The notes beneath the pieces are model-generated. The model had not been told where the DNA came from. It did no database searches and was given only the letters and a program-made list of their open reading frames with translations. A stretch of 64,000 bases of DNA, taken from positions 85,714 to 149,713 of the forward strand of contig NZ_PEGH01000013.1 of NCBI RefSeq assembly GCF_002737755.1, in the 5' to 3' direction. Shown here piece after piece: positions 45,027 through 55,073 of this stretch. The translations under genes were made by a program, and so were the position numbers. The first letter of the stretch is position 1. Each line of letters begins with the position of its first letter. The stretch comes from Caulobacter sp. BP25. Its GTDB lineage: Bacteria > Pseudomonadota > Alphaproteobacteria > Caulobacterales > Caulobacteraceae.

Positions 45027-46277
45027 TCAGCGCGAGAAGACGCCGACCAGCTCGATGTGGGGCGACCAGACGAACTGATCGACCGGCAGCACCTTCTCAA
45101 GCCGGAAGCCGGCATCGACCAGGGCGCGAGCGTCCTTGGCGAACGTGCCGGGATTGCACGAAACGCCAATCACCTTGGCGACCTTGGACTTGGCGATCTC
45201 AACCGTCTGCTCGGCCGCGCCGGCGCGGGGTGGGTCGATGACCACGACATCGGTCTTGGCCAGTTCCGTGCTCAGCACCGGACGACGGATGAGATCGCGC
45301 GCCTCGGCGTTGATGGGCTTCAGGCCCGGCGTCGAGCCCATGGCCGCCTTCAGCGCCTCGATCGCGGGCGCGCTCATCTCCGCGGCATGCACCGCGCCGA
45401 CCTCGGCCAGGCGGAAGGTGAAGGTGCCAACGCCGCAATAGAGGTCGGCCAGACGACTGGCGCCTTGCGCCTCGGCGACGGCGAAGTCGACCATAGCCCG
45501 CTCGGCCGCCGGCACGGCCTGCAGGAAGGCGCCGGGTGGCAAGGCGACCACCGCCTGCCCCAGCTTCACCAGCGGCTGGCGCGCGCCATAGACGGTCTCG
45601 CCAGCTAGGGTGACGCGGGCGAAGTCGCCCTCGCTCGCCGCCATGGCCGCGCGCATGCGGGCGTCAGCCGACAGCCCGCCGCTCTTGCGCTCGACGCCGG
45701 TCACGTCGATGTCGAGGCCGGTGCCGGTCAGGGTGACGTGCAGGGTCGGCGCGGACTTCGGGTGTTCCAGGAACGGCTCGGCCAGACGCGCCAGGGCCGG
45801 TAAGGCCGCCACGAGGCGCGGATCGGTGACGGGGCACTCCTGGATCGGCACAAGGTTCCACGAGCGGCGCTCCTTGAAGCCCAGCAGCGCGCCGGCGCCC
45901 TTGGGTCCCTTGCGGGCGTGCAGGGCGACGCGACGGCGCGAGGCTGGCGGCGCGGCGAAGGTCGGGAGAATCTCGGTCTCGAGGCCTTCCATCGACAGCT
46001 GGAGACGGACCTGCTCGGCTTTCCAGGCGAGATAGGGCTCGGCCGCCCAGTGCTGAAGGGCGCAGCCGCCGCAGGTTCCGAAGTGGCGGCACGGCGGCGC
46101 CACGCGATCGGGGCTGGAGACAAGGATCTCGGCGACCTCGCCCCGCGCGCCTTCCATCCTGGCCATCACCCGCTCGGCGGGCAGGGTCAGGGGCACAAAA
46201 GCCGCGCCCTTGCCCTCCGCGTTGCGGACGAGGCCGTCGCCCTGGGCGCCGACCGCGTCGATCGTCAATTCTCGCAT
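45027..46277 (-). CDS. Class I SAM-dependent RNA methyltransferase (TrmA/RlmD type)
   Basis: This 416-residue enzyme makes 5-methyluridine in rRNA or tRNA. A 4Fe-4S motif CRHFGTCGGCALQHW (C-x5-C-x2-C) follows an N-terminal TRAM-like part. The methyltransferase domain has ADLYCGVGTFTFRLAE, VVVIDPPRAGAAEQTVEI and the catalytic cysteine in GVSCNPGTFAKDA. Whether it is RlmD-, RlmC- or TrmA-like cannot be decided. It is divergent from the glycine-zipper gene. Confidence 0.92.
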   Translation of the reverse strand: MRELTIDAVGAQGDGLVRNAEGKGAAFVPLTLPAERVMARMEGARGEVAEILVSSPDRVAPPCRHFGTCGGCALQHWAAEPYLAWKAEQVRLQLSMEGLETEILPTFAAPPASRRRVALHARKGPKGAGALLGFKERRSWNLVPIQECPVTDPRLVAALPALARLAEPFLEHPKSAPTLHVTLTGTGLDIDVTGVERKSGGLSADARMRAAMAASEGDFARVTLAGETVYGARQPLVKLGQAVVALPPGAFLQAVPAAERAMVDFAVAEAQGASRLADLYCGVGTFTFRLAEVGAVHAAEMSAPAIEALKAAMGSTPGLKPINAEARDLIRRPVLSTELAKTDVVVIDPPRAGAAEQTVEIAKSKVAKVIGVSCNPGTFAKDARALVDAGFRLEKVLPVDQFVWSPHIELVGVFSR

Positions 46278-46479
46278 TTCGCATCCGTTTCGGCGCCGAG
46301 AACGGATCGTCTGGCGCGCAGAGGCCGTCCATACCGCGTGGGAGGGAAGCTGAACACCTCGGTCAGGCGCCGTTCATGTTGACTACGCCATAGCTTGACC
46401 AACAAACGGACCGGGCCTCGCCCCCAAAAAGACAAGCTCTCTTACGACCATGACCGCCACCAAGAGCAGGACCACCACG

Positions 46480-47067
46480 ATGAAGACCGTTCTGGGCGTC
46501 ACCGTCGCCCTCGTCTGCGGCGTTCTCACGCCGACCATAGCTTCAGCCCAGGCATACGGCTCGGGCGGGGCCTATGATCAGAGGCCCTACTACGATGAGT
46601 GCCAGCGCTCGACGACGCAGCGCGGCACGGGCGGCGGCTTGGCCGGCGCTGGCATTGGCGCGGCCATCGGCAGCGGCATCGCCGCCAAGGGCGCGCGCAC
46701 CGAAGGCGCCGTTCTGGGCGGCCTGCTGGGCGCTGTGATCGGGACCAAGGTCGGCAAGACCTCGGCCGCCTGCACGCCCGGCCGCGCCCCGCCGCCGCCT
46801 GCCCCGCCGCCGGTCGCCTACAACGAACCGCCGCCCCCGCCGCCTGCGCCCTCCTACGACGACGCCCGTCGCGAGGCCGAGCGCGACAGCTATTACGAAC
46901 GCACCTACGAGCGCCATGAAGGCTATCGCGTCGCTGATCGCCCGAAGGCCGACATCAACGGCTGCACCCTGGCCGAAAGCCCGATCTACCTGCCGGACGG
47001 CCGGGTGCAGAAGCGCTTCGTGCGCGTCTGCCCAGACGCCAACGGCAAATACCAGGTCGTCGACTAA
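46480..47067 (+). CDS. Glycine-zipper envelope protein
   Basis: This 195-residue exported protein (signal peptide to about ASAQ) carries a glycine-zipper 2TM region, GGGLAGAGIGAAIGSGIAA and GAVLGGLLGAVIGTKVG, as in 17-kDa surface antigens. A proline-rich spacer (APPPPAPPP, PPPPPPAPS), an acidic/basic stretch rich in Tyr and Arg, and a C-terminal pair of cysteines (INGCTL, RVCPD) follow. The ATG at 46480 is chosen because it begins the signal peptide. It probably sits in the outer membrane; function unknown. Confidence 0.85.
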   Translation: MKTVLGVTVALVCGVLTPTIASAQAYGSGGAYDQRPYYDECQRSTTQRGTGGGLAGAGIGAAIGSGIAAKGARTEGAVLGGLLGAVIGTKVGKTSAACTPGRAPPPPAPPPVAYNEPPPPPPAPSYDDARREAERDSYYERTYERHEGYRVADRPKADINGCTLAESPIYLPDGRVQKRFVRVCPDANGKYQVVD

Positions 47068-47092
47068 TCGACCTGCTGTCTTGTGGAAGACC

Positions 47093-47126
47093 ATCGGCCG
47101 CTCTCTCGGGAGCGGCCGATTTCGTT
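47093..47126 (+). terminator. Intrinsic terminator after the glycine-zipper gene
   Basis: Arms ATCGGCCGCTC and GAGCGGCCGAT enclose six bases and are followed by TTCGTTTC. It lies between two convergent genes. Confidence 0.8.
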
Positions 47127-47858
47127 TCAGCCCTTGGTCGCCCAGACAAGGCGCTCGACCTGGCCCTCGCCGCCGGTGATCGGGCTTTCAGCGAGCCCCT
47201 TCACCGACCAACCCGCGCCTTCGAGGAACTCGACGATCTCGCGCTCGACGCGGGCGATCACCTCGGAATCCTTGACCAGACCGCCCTTGCCGACGTGGTC
47301 CCTTCCCGCCTCGAACTGCGGCTTGATCAGCGCGATGAGATGCGCGCCCGTTGCGGCAAGATCCAGCGCGGCCGGCAGCGCCTTGGTCAGGGATATAAAG
47401 CTAACGTCGCTGACGACCAGGCTCGGCGACATCGAGATGCGCTCCGCGTCCAAGACCCGCGCGTCGACGCCCGACAGGTCAATGACGCGGTCGTCTCCCT
47501 TCAGCTTCGCGTGAAGCTGATCACGGCCGACATCAACGGCGAAAACCTTGGCAGCACCGCGCGACAGCAGCACCTCGGTGAAGCCGCCCGTTGACGCGCC
47601 GACATCAATCGCGATCAGCCCGTCCACCGCGATAGGCCACAGGTCCAGCGCATGGGCCAGCTTCAGCGCTCCGCGCCCGACCCAGGGATGGGCGGCTTCG
47701 GCGACAATCTGAGCGTCCTCGTCGACACTTTCCGAGGGCTTGGCGACCACCCTGCCCGCCACCGTCACCCGCCCCGCCTCGATAGCCGCGCGCGCCTTGG
47801 CGCGGCTGTCGAGAACACCCCGCTCGACGAGCAACTGGTCGATGCGCTTGCGGGCCAC
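47127..47858 (-). CDS. tlyA: TlyA-family rRNA (cytidine-2'-O)-methyltransferase
   Basis: This 243-residue protein has an N-terminal S4 domain (RIDQLLVERGVLDSRAKARA, AIEAGRVTV) and an FtsJ-like methyltransferase domain with IAIDVGASTGGFTEVLL, SFISLTKALPAA and LIKPQFEAGRDHVGKGG. It modifies 16S and/or 23S rRNA. In other bacteria its loss gives capreomycin resistance. It is convergent with the glycine-zipper gene. Confidence 0.94.
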   Translation of the reverse strand: MARKRIDQLLVERGVLDSRAKARAAIEAGRVTVAGRVVAKPSESVDEDAQIVAEAAHPWVGRGALKLAHALDLWPIAVDGLIAIDVGASTGGFTEVLLSRGAAKVFAVDVGRDQLHAKLKGDDRVIDLSGVDARVLDAERISMSPSLVVSDVSFISLTKALPAALDLAATGAHLIALIKPQFEAGRDHVGKGGLVKDSEVIARVEREIVEFLEGAGWSVKGLAESPITGGEGQVERLVWATKG

Positions 47859-47977
47859 GACGCCTCCCCGAAAACCGAAAGCGGCCGTTTAGCACAGGCT
47901 TGCGGTCGAGGTCTCTTCCGGGCCAACTTAACCGCGATCACCGGCGCGAAAGACGCCGGCTCGTGGGAGATGAGTTC

Positions 47978-49465
47978 ATGTATTTCAGCCGCCGCGGCCT
48001 CTTGGCCGCCACCGCCGCGATCGCGGCCGCACCTTCGGCCTTCGCCAAGCCCAAGTCGTCCGCCGCCCCCGCGCCGTGGACGCCCGACGCCACCGAGTTG
48101 GCCGGCCGAGTGAGCCGCAAAGAGGTCAGCGCAGCCGAACTGGTCGAGGCGGCCATCCAGCGGATCGAAACGCTACAGCCGCAGGTCCAGGCCCTGGTCG
48201 CCTCCGACTTCGAGCGCGCGTTGGACAAGGCGAAAGCCGGCAAGCTTTCCGGCCCGTTCGCGGGCGTGCCGTTCCTGGTCAAGGACCTCGATCCGTACAA
48301 GGGACTGCGCACACGCTATGGCACGCGCGTCACCCAGGGCGCCAAGCCCGACAAGGAGCAGACGGCCTATATCGACGCCTTTGACGCGGCGGGCCTGATC
48401 ACCTTGGGCAAGTCGACGACGCCAGAGTACGGCTTCCTGCCGACGACCGAGCCGATGGGCTTCCTGCCAACCCGCAATCCCTGGAACACCAAGCACTCGT
48501 CCGGTGGCTCGTCGGGCGGCGCCGCGGCGGCCGTGGCCTCGGGCATGGTCGCGATCGCCCACGCCAGCGACGGCGGTGGCTCGATCCGGATTCCCGCCGC
48601 CAATTGCGGCCTCTTTGGCCTGAAGCCCTCGCGCGGGCGGATGATCCCCAACAGGCCGAGCAGCTGGGGTATCGACCTGTCGGTCTCGCATGTGCTGACC
48701 CACAGCGTCCGCGACTCAGCCGCCATGTTCGCGGCGACCGAGCGCACCGACGCCAGCGCCCCCTTCAAGCCGATCGGTATGATCGGCCAGCCGCTGAAGA
48801 AGAAGCTGAGAGTCGGCGTTCTTATGAATGGCGGCACGGGTCTGGCGCCGGATCCCGAGGTGCGGACCGCCGTCGAGAACGCCGCCAAGCTGCTGAGGGA
48901 CCTTGGCCACAGGGTCGAGCCCACCGCCCTGCCGATAGACGGCGCGCAGTTTGGCCAGGACTTCACCGTGCTGTGGGCCAGCGGCGCGGCCGAACTGGTC
49001 GCGGGCGTCACCAAGGCCATGGGTCGCAAGCCGGACGCCAGTCTGCTGGAGCCCTTCACCCTGGGCATGGCCGAGCTGGTCGGCAAGCTGCCCAAGGACG
49101 CCCTGCCGGCGGCCATGCAGCGTCTCAACGCCTCGATGGGCGTCTATGACGCTTGGCTCACGAGGTACGATGTCATCCTGTCGCCCGTCCTGGGCAAGCC
49201 GCCCGTCGAGCTGGGCTACGTCGCCGGTTGGGTTCCGTTCGAAGAGTTGCAGGCGCGACTGATGGCCTATGTCGGCTACACCCCGGTGCAGAACGTCGCC
49301 GGCGCGCCAGCCATGAGCGTGCCGCTACACTGGACGGCCAGTGGCCTGCCGGTGGGCGTCCAATTGGCCGGACGCGCTGGCGGCGAGGCCGCGCTGCTGG
49401 GCCTGGCCTATCAGCTGGAAGCGGCTCAGCCCTGGGCGCACCGGCAACCGCCAGTGAGCGCCTAA
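47978..49465 (+). CDS. Amidase (amidase-signature family), exported
   Basis: This 495-residue protein has a signal peptide with an RR pair (MYFSRRGLLAATAAIAAAP), suggesting Tat export. The amidase signature is present: the lysine of the triad in FLVKDLDPYKGL, and the cis-serine and nucleophile serine in SSGGSSGGAAAAVASGM with ASDGGGSIRIPAANCG. The substrate is unknown. It is divergent from tlyA, with 119 bases between. Confidence 0.94.
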   Translation: MYFSRRGLLAATAAIAAAPSAFAKPKSSAAPAPWTPDATELAGRVSRKEVSAAELVEAAIQRIETLQPQVQALVASDFERALDKAKAGKLSGPFAGVPFLVKDLDPYKGLRTRYGTRVTQGAKPDKEQTAYIDAFDAAGLITLGKSTTPEYGFLPTTEPMGFLPTRNPWNTKHSSGGSSGGAAAAVASGMVAIAHASDGGGSIRIPAANCGLFGLKPSRGRMIPNRPSSWGIDLSVSHVLTHSVRDSAAMFAATERTDASAPFKPIGMIGQPLKKKLRVGVLMNGGTGLAPDPEVRTAVENAAKLLRDLGHRVEPTALPIDGAQFGQDFTVLWASGAAELVAGVTKAMGRKPDASLLEPFTLGMAELVGKLPKDALPAAMQRLNASMGVYDAWLTRYDVILSPVLGKPPVELGYVAGWVPFEELQARLMAYVGYTPVQNVAGAPAMSVPLHWTASGLPVGVQLAGRAGGEAALLGLAYQLEAAQPWAHRQPPVSA

Positions 49466-49469
49466 TGAA

Positions 49470-49504
49470 GAAGGGCCCGCATCATGGATGCGGGCCCTTC
49501 GTTC
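49470..49504. terminator. Bidirectional terminator between amidase and acyl-CoA synthetase genes
   Basis: A perfect 14-bp stem begins GAAGGGCCCGCATC with a three-base loop. It is followed by GTTCTCC on + and TTCATTAGG on -, between two convergent genes. Confidence 0.85.
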
Positions 49505-49520
49505 TCCAGCAATGGAGGAA

Positions 49521-51275
49521 TCACCCCTCCACGAACACCTTTTTCAGCTCGTTCTTCATGATCTTGCCATTTGCATTTCGTGGCAAGGTCTCAGGCCAGA
49601 AGACCACCTTTACCGGCACCTTGAACGCCGCGAGGCGGTCGGCGACGAAGGCGCGCAGCTCGGCCTCGCTCGCCTCGGCGCCGGGTTTCAGGGTGACGAC
49701 CGCCGCCGGCTCCTCGCCCAGGCTCTTGTGCGGGACGCCCACCAGGGCCGCGTCCATCACCGCCGGATGGTCGTAGAGACAGTTCTCGACCTCGATGCAG
49801 TAGATGTTTTCGCCGCCGCGGATCAGCATGTCCTTGGCGCGGTCGATGATGAAGCAGAAGCCTTCGGCGTCGAGGCGGGCCAGGTCCCCGGTTCGCACCC
49901 AGCCGTCGATGAAGGTCTGGGCGGTGGCCTCGGGCTTGTTCCAATAGCCGCGCACGACCTGCGGGCCCTTGCACCACAGCTCGCCGACCTCGCCGATTGG
50001 CAGCTCGCGATACGGCGCCTCGACCGTCATGATCTTCAGGTCGGTGACCGGCACGGCCGGGCCGCAGCTGTCGGGACGGTTTTCGTAGTCTTCCGCCGAG
50101 TTGCTGGTCGCTGTCGCCGAGGTCTCGGTCATGCCCCAGCCGTTGCCGGGCGAGGACTTGGGCCAGATCTCCTTGATCTTGCGCACCAGCTCCGGCGCCG
50201 AGGGCGCGCCGCCATAGGCCACCGCCTCGATCGAGGACAGGTCGTACTTGTCGCGGTTCGGGTGCTCAATGATCTGCCAGGCGATGGTCGGCACGCCGCC
50301 CATCTGGGTCAGCCGCTCGTCCTGGATCATTTGCATGGCGCGCTCGGGGTCCCACTTGCGCATCATCAACAGCTTGGCGCCGGCGAACAACGACGGGTTC
50401 AGCACGGCGAAACAGCCGGTGGCGTGGAAGAACGGCACCGACAGCAAGGCGCCCTTCTGGGGCGCGCTCGGATCAGGCTGCGGCGGCGCCTCGCCCCGAC
50501 GCAGGAAGGCGCGCGCCCCGGCTGCGGCGGCGGCGAAGATGTTGCTGTTGATATTGCGATGCGTGGCGATCGCGCCCTTGGGCTTCCCCGTGGTGCCCGA
50601 GGTGTAGAAGATCGTGGCGTCATCGTCGGCCGCCAACGCGATCGCGGGCAGAGTCTTGGCCTCCAACCCCGCCCAATCGTTGGCCCCGCCGATCACGGAC
50701 TCCAGGTGGACGACATAGGGGTGGCTGATCTCTTCGGGCGAGCGGCTGACATAGACCCGCTGCAACTCTGGACAGTTGTGCAGGTGCTCGGCCAGGCGCT
50801 CGTAGCGCTCGACATCGACGATCGCGACCTTGGCGCCAGAGTCGACCAAGCCATACTCCAGCTCAGGCCCAGTCCACCAGGCGTTCAGCGGCGTAACGCT
50901 CGCGCCAAGGGTCATCCCCGCATAGAAGGCCACCGGCCATTCGGGCACGTTGCGCATGACGATCGCGACGCGATCGCCTTTTTGCACGCCAAAGGCCTGC
51001 AGCTCGGCGGCCATGTGGGTGACGGCGCGATAGAAGGCCTCGAAGCTGACCCGCTCGTCCTCATGGACCAGGAAGATCTTGTCGCCGTGAGTGCGCCCCA
51101 TCAGCAGGGTCTCGCGAAGGCTCGGCGGCGCGTTCTTCCAGACCCGGGTCTTCACGCCCCGGATCTCGACCTCCTCCATCTCGCCCGGAGTCCCCGGCTG
51201 GGTGATCAGCGCATAGGCTTGCTGGACCGACATGGCGGGCCACGGAATGGGCTTGGAGGCGGCGGCCTGGGTCAT
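49521..51275 (-). CDS. Acyl-CoA synthetase (class I adenylate-forming enzyme)
   Basis: This 584-residue enzyme activates a carboxylic acid as its CoA thioester. Motifs are IFYTSGTTGKPKGAIATHRN (P-loop), NGWGMTETSAT, DGWVRTGDLARLDAEGF and the C-terminal catalytic lysine in LPRNANGKIMKNELKK. The acyl substrate cannot be read from the sequence. It is flanked by a MITE-like element upstream and the amidase downstream. Confidence 0.93.
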   Translation of the reverse strand: MTQAAASKPIPWPAMSVQQAYALITQPGTPGEMEEVEIRGVKTRVWKNAPPSLRETLLMGRTHGDKIFLVHEDERVSFEAFYRAVTHMAAELQAFGVQKGDRVAIVMRNVPEWPVAFYAGMTLGASVTPLNAWWTGPELEYGLVDSGAKVAIVDVERYERLAEHLHNCPELQRVYVSRSPEEISHPYVVHLESVIGGANDWAGLEAKTLPAIALAADDDATIFYTSGTTGKPKGAIATHRNINSNIFAAAAAGARAFLRRGEAPPQPDPSAPQKGALLSVPFFHATGCFAVLNPSLFAGAKLLMMRKWDPERAMQMIQDERLTQMGGVPTIAWQIIEHPNRDKYDLSSIEAVAYGGAPSAPELVRKIKEIWPKSSPGNGWGMTETSATATSNSAEDYENRPDSCGPAVPVTDLKIMTVEAPYRELPIGEVGELWCKGPQVVRGYWNKPEATAQTFIDGWVRTGDLARLDAEGFCFIIDRAKDMLIRGGENIYCIEVENCLYDHPAVMDAALVGVPHKSLGEEPAAVVTLKPGAEASEAELRAFVADRLAAFKVPVKVVFWPETLPRNANGKIMKNELKKVFVEG

Positions 51276-51387
51276 GATGCTTACTCTCCCGGTCTGTCGC
51301 GCCTTTTTCAGCCAGCGCGTTCAACGCCCAGAGAGCACAGCCGGAAGCCGGATGCAAACGTGCGTTTAAGACTAAGAGATCACTGAT

Positions 51388-51515
51388 AAGTTAGCTCCTC
51401 CCCCGCAACGCGGGGGAGGTGGCCCAGAGGGCCGGAGGGGGCCAGCGCCGCCGACTTCCGGTAAGCCCCCTCAGTCACTTCGTGACAGCTCCCCCGCATC
51501 GCGAGGGAGCAACTT
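51388..51515. repeat. MITE-like palindromic element (128 bp)
   Basis: The ends are imperfect inverted copies: the left begins AAGTTAGCTCC and runs into CCCCCGC-aac-GCGGGGG, the right has CCCCCGC-atc-GCGAGGG and ends GCAACTT. Internal pairs are GGCCC-aga-GGGCC and GTCAC-ttc-GTGAC. No coding capacity is seen. This CTCCCCCGC-type repeat differs in sequence from the element at 25.5 kb. Confidence 0.75.
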
Positions 51516-51523
51516 GGACGCCC

Positions 51524-54247
51524 CTACCCCACCGACGCCAGCCGGCTGAGCGCGGCTTCCAGCTTGGCCTTGGCGGCTTCGGCTTCGGCGAGACGCTCGC
51601 GGTTCTCCTCGACCACCTCTTCCTTAGCCCGGGCCAGGAAGTCGGGGTTGCCGAGCTTCTTGTTGACCTTCTCGATTTCGCCGACGTGGCCGGCGATGTC
51701 CTTGGTCAGGCGGGCCTTCTCGGCGGCCAGGTCGATGAAGTCGGCGATACCGAGCGCGCCGGTCGCCTCGCCCATCACGATCGGGATCGAGCCGGCCGGC
51801 GCGGCGTCGGCCTCGCGGGCGCTGTCGAGGCGCGCGAGCGTCAGCAGCAGGTCGCGGTGACGAGCCAGACGCGCCTTGGTCTCGGGACCCGCGCCAACCA
51901 CGGCCAGCGCCGGTTTAGCCGACGGCGGCACATTCATCTCGGCGCGGATCGAGCGGATCTCGCCCACGGTCTCGACCAGCCAGCCGATCTCGGCCTCGGC
52001 CTCGGCGTCGATCCAGCTTTCCGGCAGCTCCGGCCACTGGGCCGAGATCAGCATGCTCTCGCGGGCCGGGCCGACGAATTCGGCGGTCTTCTGCCACAGC
52101 TCCTCGGTGATGAACGGCATCACCGGGTGCAGCAGCTTCAGGATCACGTCCAGCGCCCAGGCGGCGGTGGCGCGGGTCTCGGCCTTGGCGGCGGCGTCAT
52201 CGCCGTTCAGGATCGGCTTGGCCAGCTCCAGGTACCAGTCGCAGAAGACGTTCCAGACGAAGCGGTACAGAGCGCCGGCCGCCTCGTCGAACGACGGGGC
52301 CTCCAGGGCCTTGGTCACCTCGGCGACGGTCTTGACCGTCTCGCCGCGGATCCACTTGTTGATCGGCTGCTGGACGGTCGCGGGATCGAAGCCTTCGACG
52401 CGGACGCACTCGTTCATCTGAGCAAAGCGCGAGGCGTTCCACAGCTTGGTGCCGAAGTTGCGATAGCCCTCGATGCGCTGCTTGCTCAGCTTGATGTCGC
52501 GCGCCTGGCCCGACATGGCCGTGAGGGTGAAGCGCACCGCGTCGCAGCCCAGCTCGTCGATCAGGATCAAGGGATCCATCACGTTGCCCTTGGACTTGCT
52601 CATCTTGGCCCCCTTCTCGTCACGGACGAGGGCGTTGATGAACACCTGCTTGAACGGGGCTTCGCCCATGAAGTGGATGCCCATCATCATCATCCGGGCG
52701 ACCCAGAAGAAGATGATGTCGAAGCCCGTGACCAGGGTGCTGGTCGGGTAGAAACGCTCCAGGTCGGCGGTCTTCTCGGGCCAGCCCAGGGTCGAGAACG
52801 GCCACAGGGCCGAGCTGAACCAGGTGTCGAGAACGTCTTCGTCCTGTTTCAGCTGGACGTCGGGGCCGAACTGCGCGCGGGCGGCGGCGTAGGCGGCTTC
52901 CTCGGTCTCCTCGACGAAGATCGAGCCGTCCGGCCCGAACCACGCCGGGATGCGGTGGCCCCACCAGAGCTGGCGCGAGACGCACCACGGCTCGATGTTG
53001 CGCAGCCATTCGAAGTAGGTCTTTTCCCAGTGCTTGGGTTCGAAGACCGTCTCGCCGCTCTCGACCGCCTTCAGCGCCGGCTGGGCCAGGGTCTTGGCGT
53101 CGACGTACCACTGGTCTGTCAGGAAGGGCTCGATGACCACGCCCGAACGGTCGCCGTGCGGGACCATGTGCTTGGTCTTCTCGATCTCCTTCAGCCAGCC
53201 CTCTTCCTCGGCGCGGGCGACGATGGCCTTGCGCGCGACGAAGCGGTCCAGGCCGACATACTCGGCCGGAACGGCCTCGTTCAGCTTGGCCTCGACGGTC
53301 AGGATGTTGATGGCTTCCAGCCCGGCGCGCTTGCCGACCCCGAAGTCGTTGAAGTCGTGGGCCGGGGTGATCTTCACCGCGCCCGAGCCCTTGGTCGGGT
53401 CGGCGTAGTCGTCGGCGACGATCGGGATGCGGCGGCCGACGATCGGCAGGGTCACGAACTTGCCGACCAGGCCCTTGTAGCGCTCGTCGTCGGGGTGAAC
53501 CGCGACGCCGGTGTCGCCCAGCATGGTCTCAGGCCGCGTGGTGGCCACGACGATGTAGTCGCGGGTCTCGAACTCGGTGACCTTGCCGTCCTCGTCGAAG
53601 GCGATCGGGTGCTGATAGGTCACGCCGTCGGCCAGCGGATAGGCGAAGTGCCAATAGGCGCCGTCGACCTCCTTCTGCTCGACCTCGAGGTCGGAGATGG
53701 CGGTCTGAAACTGCGGGTCCCAGTTGACCAGGCGCTTGTCGCGATAGAGCAGGTTCTGCTTGTAGAGCTGGACGAACACCTTGCGGACGGCGGCCGAAAG
53801 GCCCTCGTCCAGGGTGAAGCGCTCGCGCGACCAGTCGCAGCTAGCGCCCAGCCGGCGCAGCTGGTTGGTGATGGCCCCGCCGCTCTCGGCCTTCCATTCC
53901 CAGACCTTGTCGACGAAGGCTTCGCGGCCCATGTCGCGGCGACCGACATTGCCGGCGGCGGCCAGCTGGCGCTCGACGACCATCTGGGTGGCGATGCCCG
54001 CGTGGTCGGTGCCCGGCAGCCACAAGGCGGCCTTGCCGCGCATGCGGTGGAAGCGCGTCAGCACGTCCTGCAGCGTATTGTTCAGCGCGTGACCGATATG
54101 TAGCGAGCCCGTCACGTTCGGCGGCGGGATCACGATCACGAACGACTCGGCGTTCGGGTCCTCGCTGGGCTTGAAGGCCCCCGAGGCCTCCCAGGCGGCG
54201 TACAGGCGGGGTTCGACGGATTTGGGATCGAAGGTCTTATCGAGCAT
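51524..54247 (-). CDS. valS: Valine--tRNA ligase
   Basis: This 907-residue class I synthetase has [20 protein letters not shown] (HIGH motif), the editing domain with [32 protein letters not shown] (KMSKS motif) and a C-terminal coiled coil ([20 protein letters not shown]). The ATG at 54247 ([12 protein letters not shown]) is the family start. Its stop lies eight bases from the repeat element. Confidence 0.97.
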   Translation of the reverse strand: MLDKTFDPKSVEPRLYAAWEASGAFKPSEDPNAESFVIVIPPPNVTGSLHIGHALNNTLQDVLTRFHRMRGKAALWLPGTDHAGIATQMVVERQLAAAGNVGRRDMGREAFVDKVWEWKAESGGAITNQLRRLGASCDWSRERFTLDEGLSAAVRKVFVQLYKQNLLYRDKRLVNWDPQFQTAISDLEVEQKEVDGAYWHFAYPLADGVTYQHPIAFDEDGKVTEFETRDYIVVATTRPETMLGDTGVAVHPDDERYKGLVGKFVTLPIVGRRIPIVADDYADPTKGSGAVKITPAHDFNDFGVGKRAGLEAINILTVEAKLNEAVPAEYVGLDRFVARKAIVARAEEEGWLKEIEKTKHMVPHGDRSGVVIEPFLTDQWYVDAKTLAQPALKAVESGETVFEPKHWEKTYFEWLRNIEPWCVSRQLWWGHRIPAWFGPDGSIFVEETEEAAYAAARAQFGPDVQLKQDEDVLDTWFSSALWPFSTLGWPEKTADLERFYPTSTLVTGFDIIFFWVARMMMMGIHFMGEAPFKQVFINALVRDEKGAKMSKSKGNVMDPLILIDELGCDAVRFTLTAMSGQARDIKLSKQRIEGYRNFGTKLWNASRFAQMNECVRVEGFDPATVQQPINKWIRGETVKTVAEVTKALEAPSFDEAAGALYRFVWNVFCDWYLELAKPILNGDDAAAKAETRATAAWALDVILKLLHPVMPFITEELWQKTAEFVGPARESMLISAQWPELPESWIDAEAEAEIGWLVETVGEIRSIRAEMNVPPSAKPALAVVGAGPETKARLARHRDLLLTLARLDSAREADAAPAGSIPIVMGEATGALGIADFIDLAAEKARLTKDIAGHVGEIEKVNKKLGNPDFLARAKEEVVEENRERLAEAEAAKAKLEAALSRLASVG

Positions 54248-54322
54248 GGCGGTGGGGATATGCCATCTGCGGCCCGCGCGGGGAACCGGCGGGACCAGGA
54301 TTTGTGGGGTAATTCGCAACGA

Positions 54323-54352
54323 AAAAGGCGGCCGCCATGGCGACCGCCTCGA
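54323..54352 (-). terminator. Terminator after popZ
   Basis: On the - strand GGCGGTCGCC and GGCGGCCGCC pair around AT with one mismatch and are followed by TTTTTCGTTG. Confidence 0.75.
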
Positions 54353-54373
54353 TTTTCGGATTTCGGAAGATGT

Positions 54374-54940
54374 CTAGGGGCGGCCGCGCGCGATCCGCTG
54401 GACTTCTTCCTCGACCTTGGTCTCGACGATGCGCGGCAGGTTCTGGTCCAGCCACTCCTTGAGCAGCGGGCGAAGAAGCTCGCGTACGACATCCTCCAGC
54501 GTGCGGCCGTCCTTGGGCATCAGCAGGGCCGAGCTCAGGCTGCCGAACGCAGAGGCGGCGGCGGACGCGGCGGTCTCGCCCACCAGGTTGTCGACGGCCT
54601 CTTCGCGGTTGAAGGTTTCGGCGGCCGGCGGTGCTTGCATCGCCGGCTCGGGCTCCGCCGGCGGCGGCGAGTAAACGTCGATGTCACCCACCGTCTCAAG
54701 CGGGGCCTCAGCCTCAGGCGCGATCGGATCCGTCAGCTCAAGCACATCCTCGGCGTCGCCGCCAAAGTCCGGCGCCGGCTCGGGCTCAAGCTCCGGAAGC
54801 GGCTCAGGCTCAACCTCAGCCTCAGCCGCAGGAGCTTCCTCGGCCGCAGGCTCCGCCGGCGCGTCATCTTCGGAGATGATGCGTCGGATGGAGGCGAGGA
54901 TCTCCTCCATCGTAGGTTCTTGAGAGCTCTGATCGGACAT
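54374..54940 (-). CDS. popZ: Polar organizing protein PopZ
   Basis: This 188-residue protein has the three-part PopZ layout: an N-terminal helix that binds client proteins (PTMEEILASIRRIISEDDAP), a long acidic, proline-rich disordered linker (residues 27-100, repeats of EPEP and PAPE type), and a C-terminal oligomerisation region (ASAFGSLSSALLMPKDGRTL, EDVVRELLRPLLKEWLDQNL, PRIVETKVEEEVQRIARGRP). PopZ forms polar condensates that anchor the chromosome origin via ParB and recruit cell-cycle kinases. It is leftward between the TolC-family gene and valS. A GANTC site (54966-54970) lies upstream. Confidence 0.97.
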   Translation of the reverse strand: MSDQSSQEPTMEEILASIRRIISEDDAPAEPAAEEAPAAEAEVEPEPLPELEPEPAPDFGGDAEDVLELTDPIAPEAEAPLETVGDIDVYSPPPAEPEPAMQAPPAAETFNREEAVDNLVGETAASAAASAFGSLSSALLMPKDGRTLEDVVRELLRPLLKEWLDQNLPRIVETKVEEEVQRIARGRP

Positions 54941-55073
54941 GTGCGGGGGCCGTCGTAAGAAATACGAATCTCTACACGCCTTAGGGCGCGTTAAACCGCG
55001 ATGGTGCAGACTTGAGCAAGTTAAGCAAGCTTAAGGATAAGCTATGGGCGGAAACGACGCGGGGTATCCCCGT

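Noticed and set aside
51419..54103. An 894-codon open frame on the + strand across valS.
   Set aside because: It is the antisense of valS, which has HIGH and KMSKS motifs; the + frame has the Gly/Arg/Asp-rich composition typical of antisense frames in high-GC DNA and no recognisable domain.
55017..55034. TTAA-GCAAGC-TTAA upstream of popZ as a CtrA box.
   Set aside because: The spacer is six rather than seven bases, and the site lies closer to the end of the neighbouring gene than to the popZ start.
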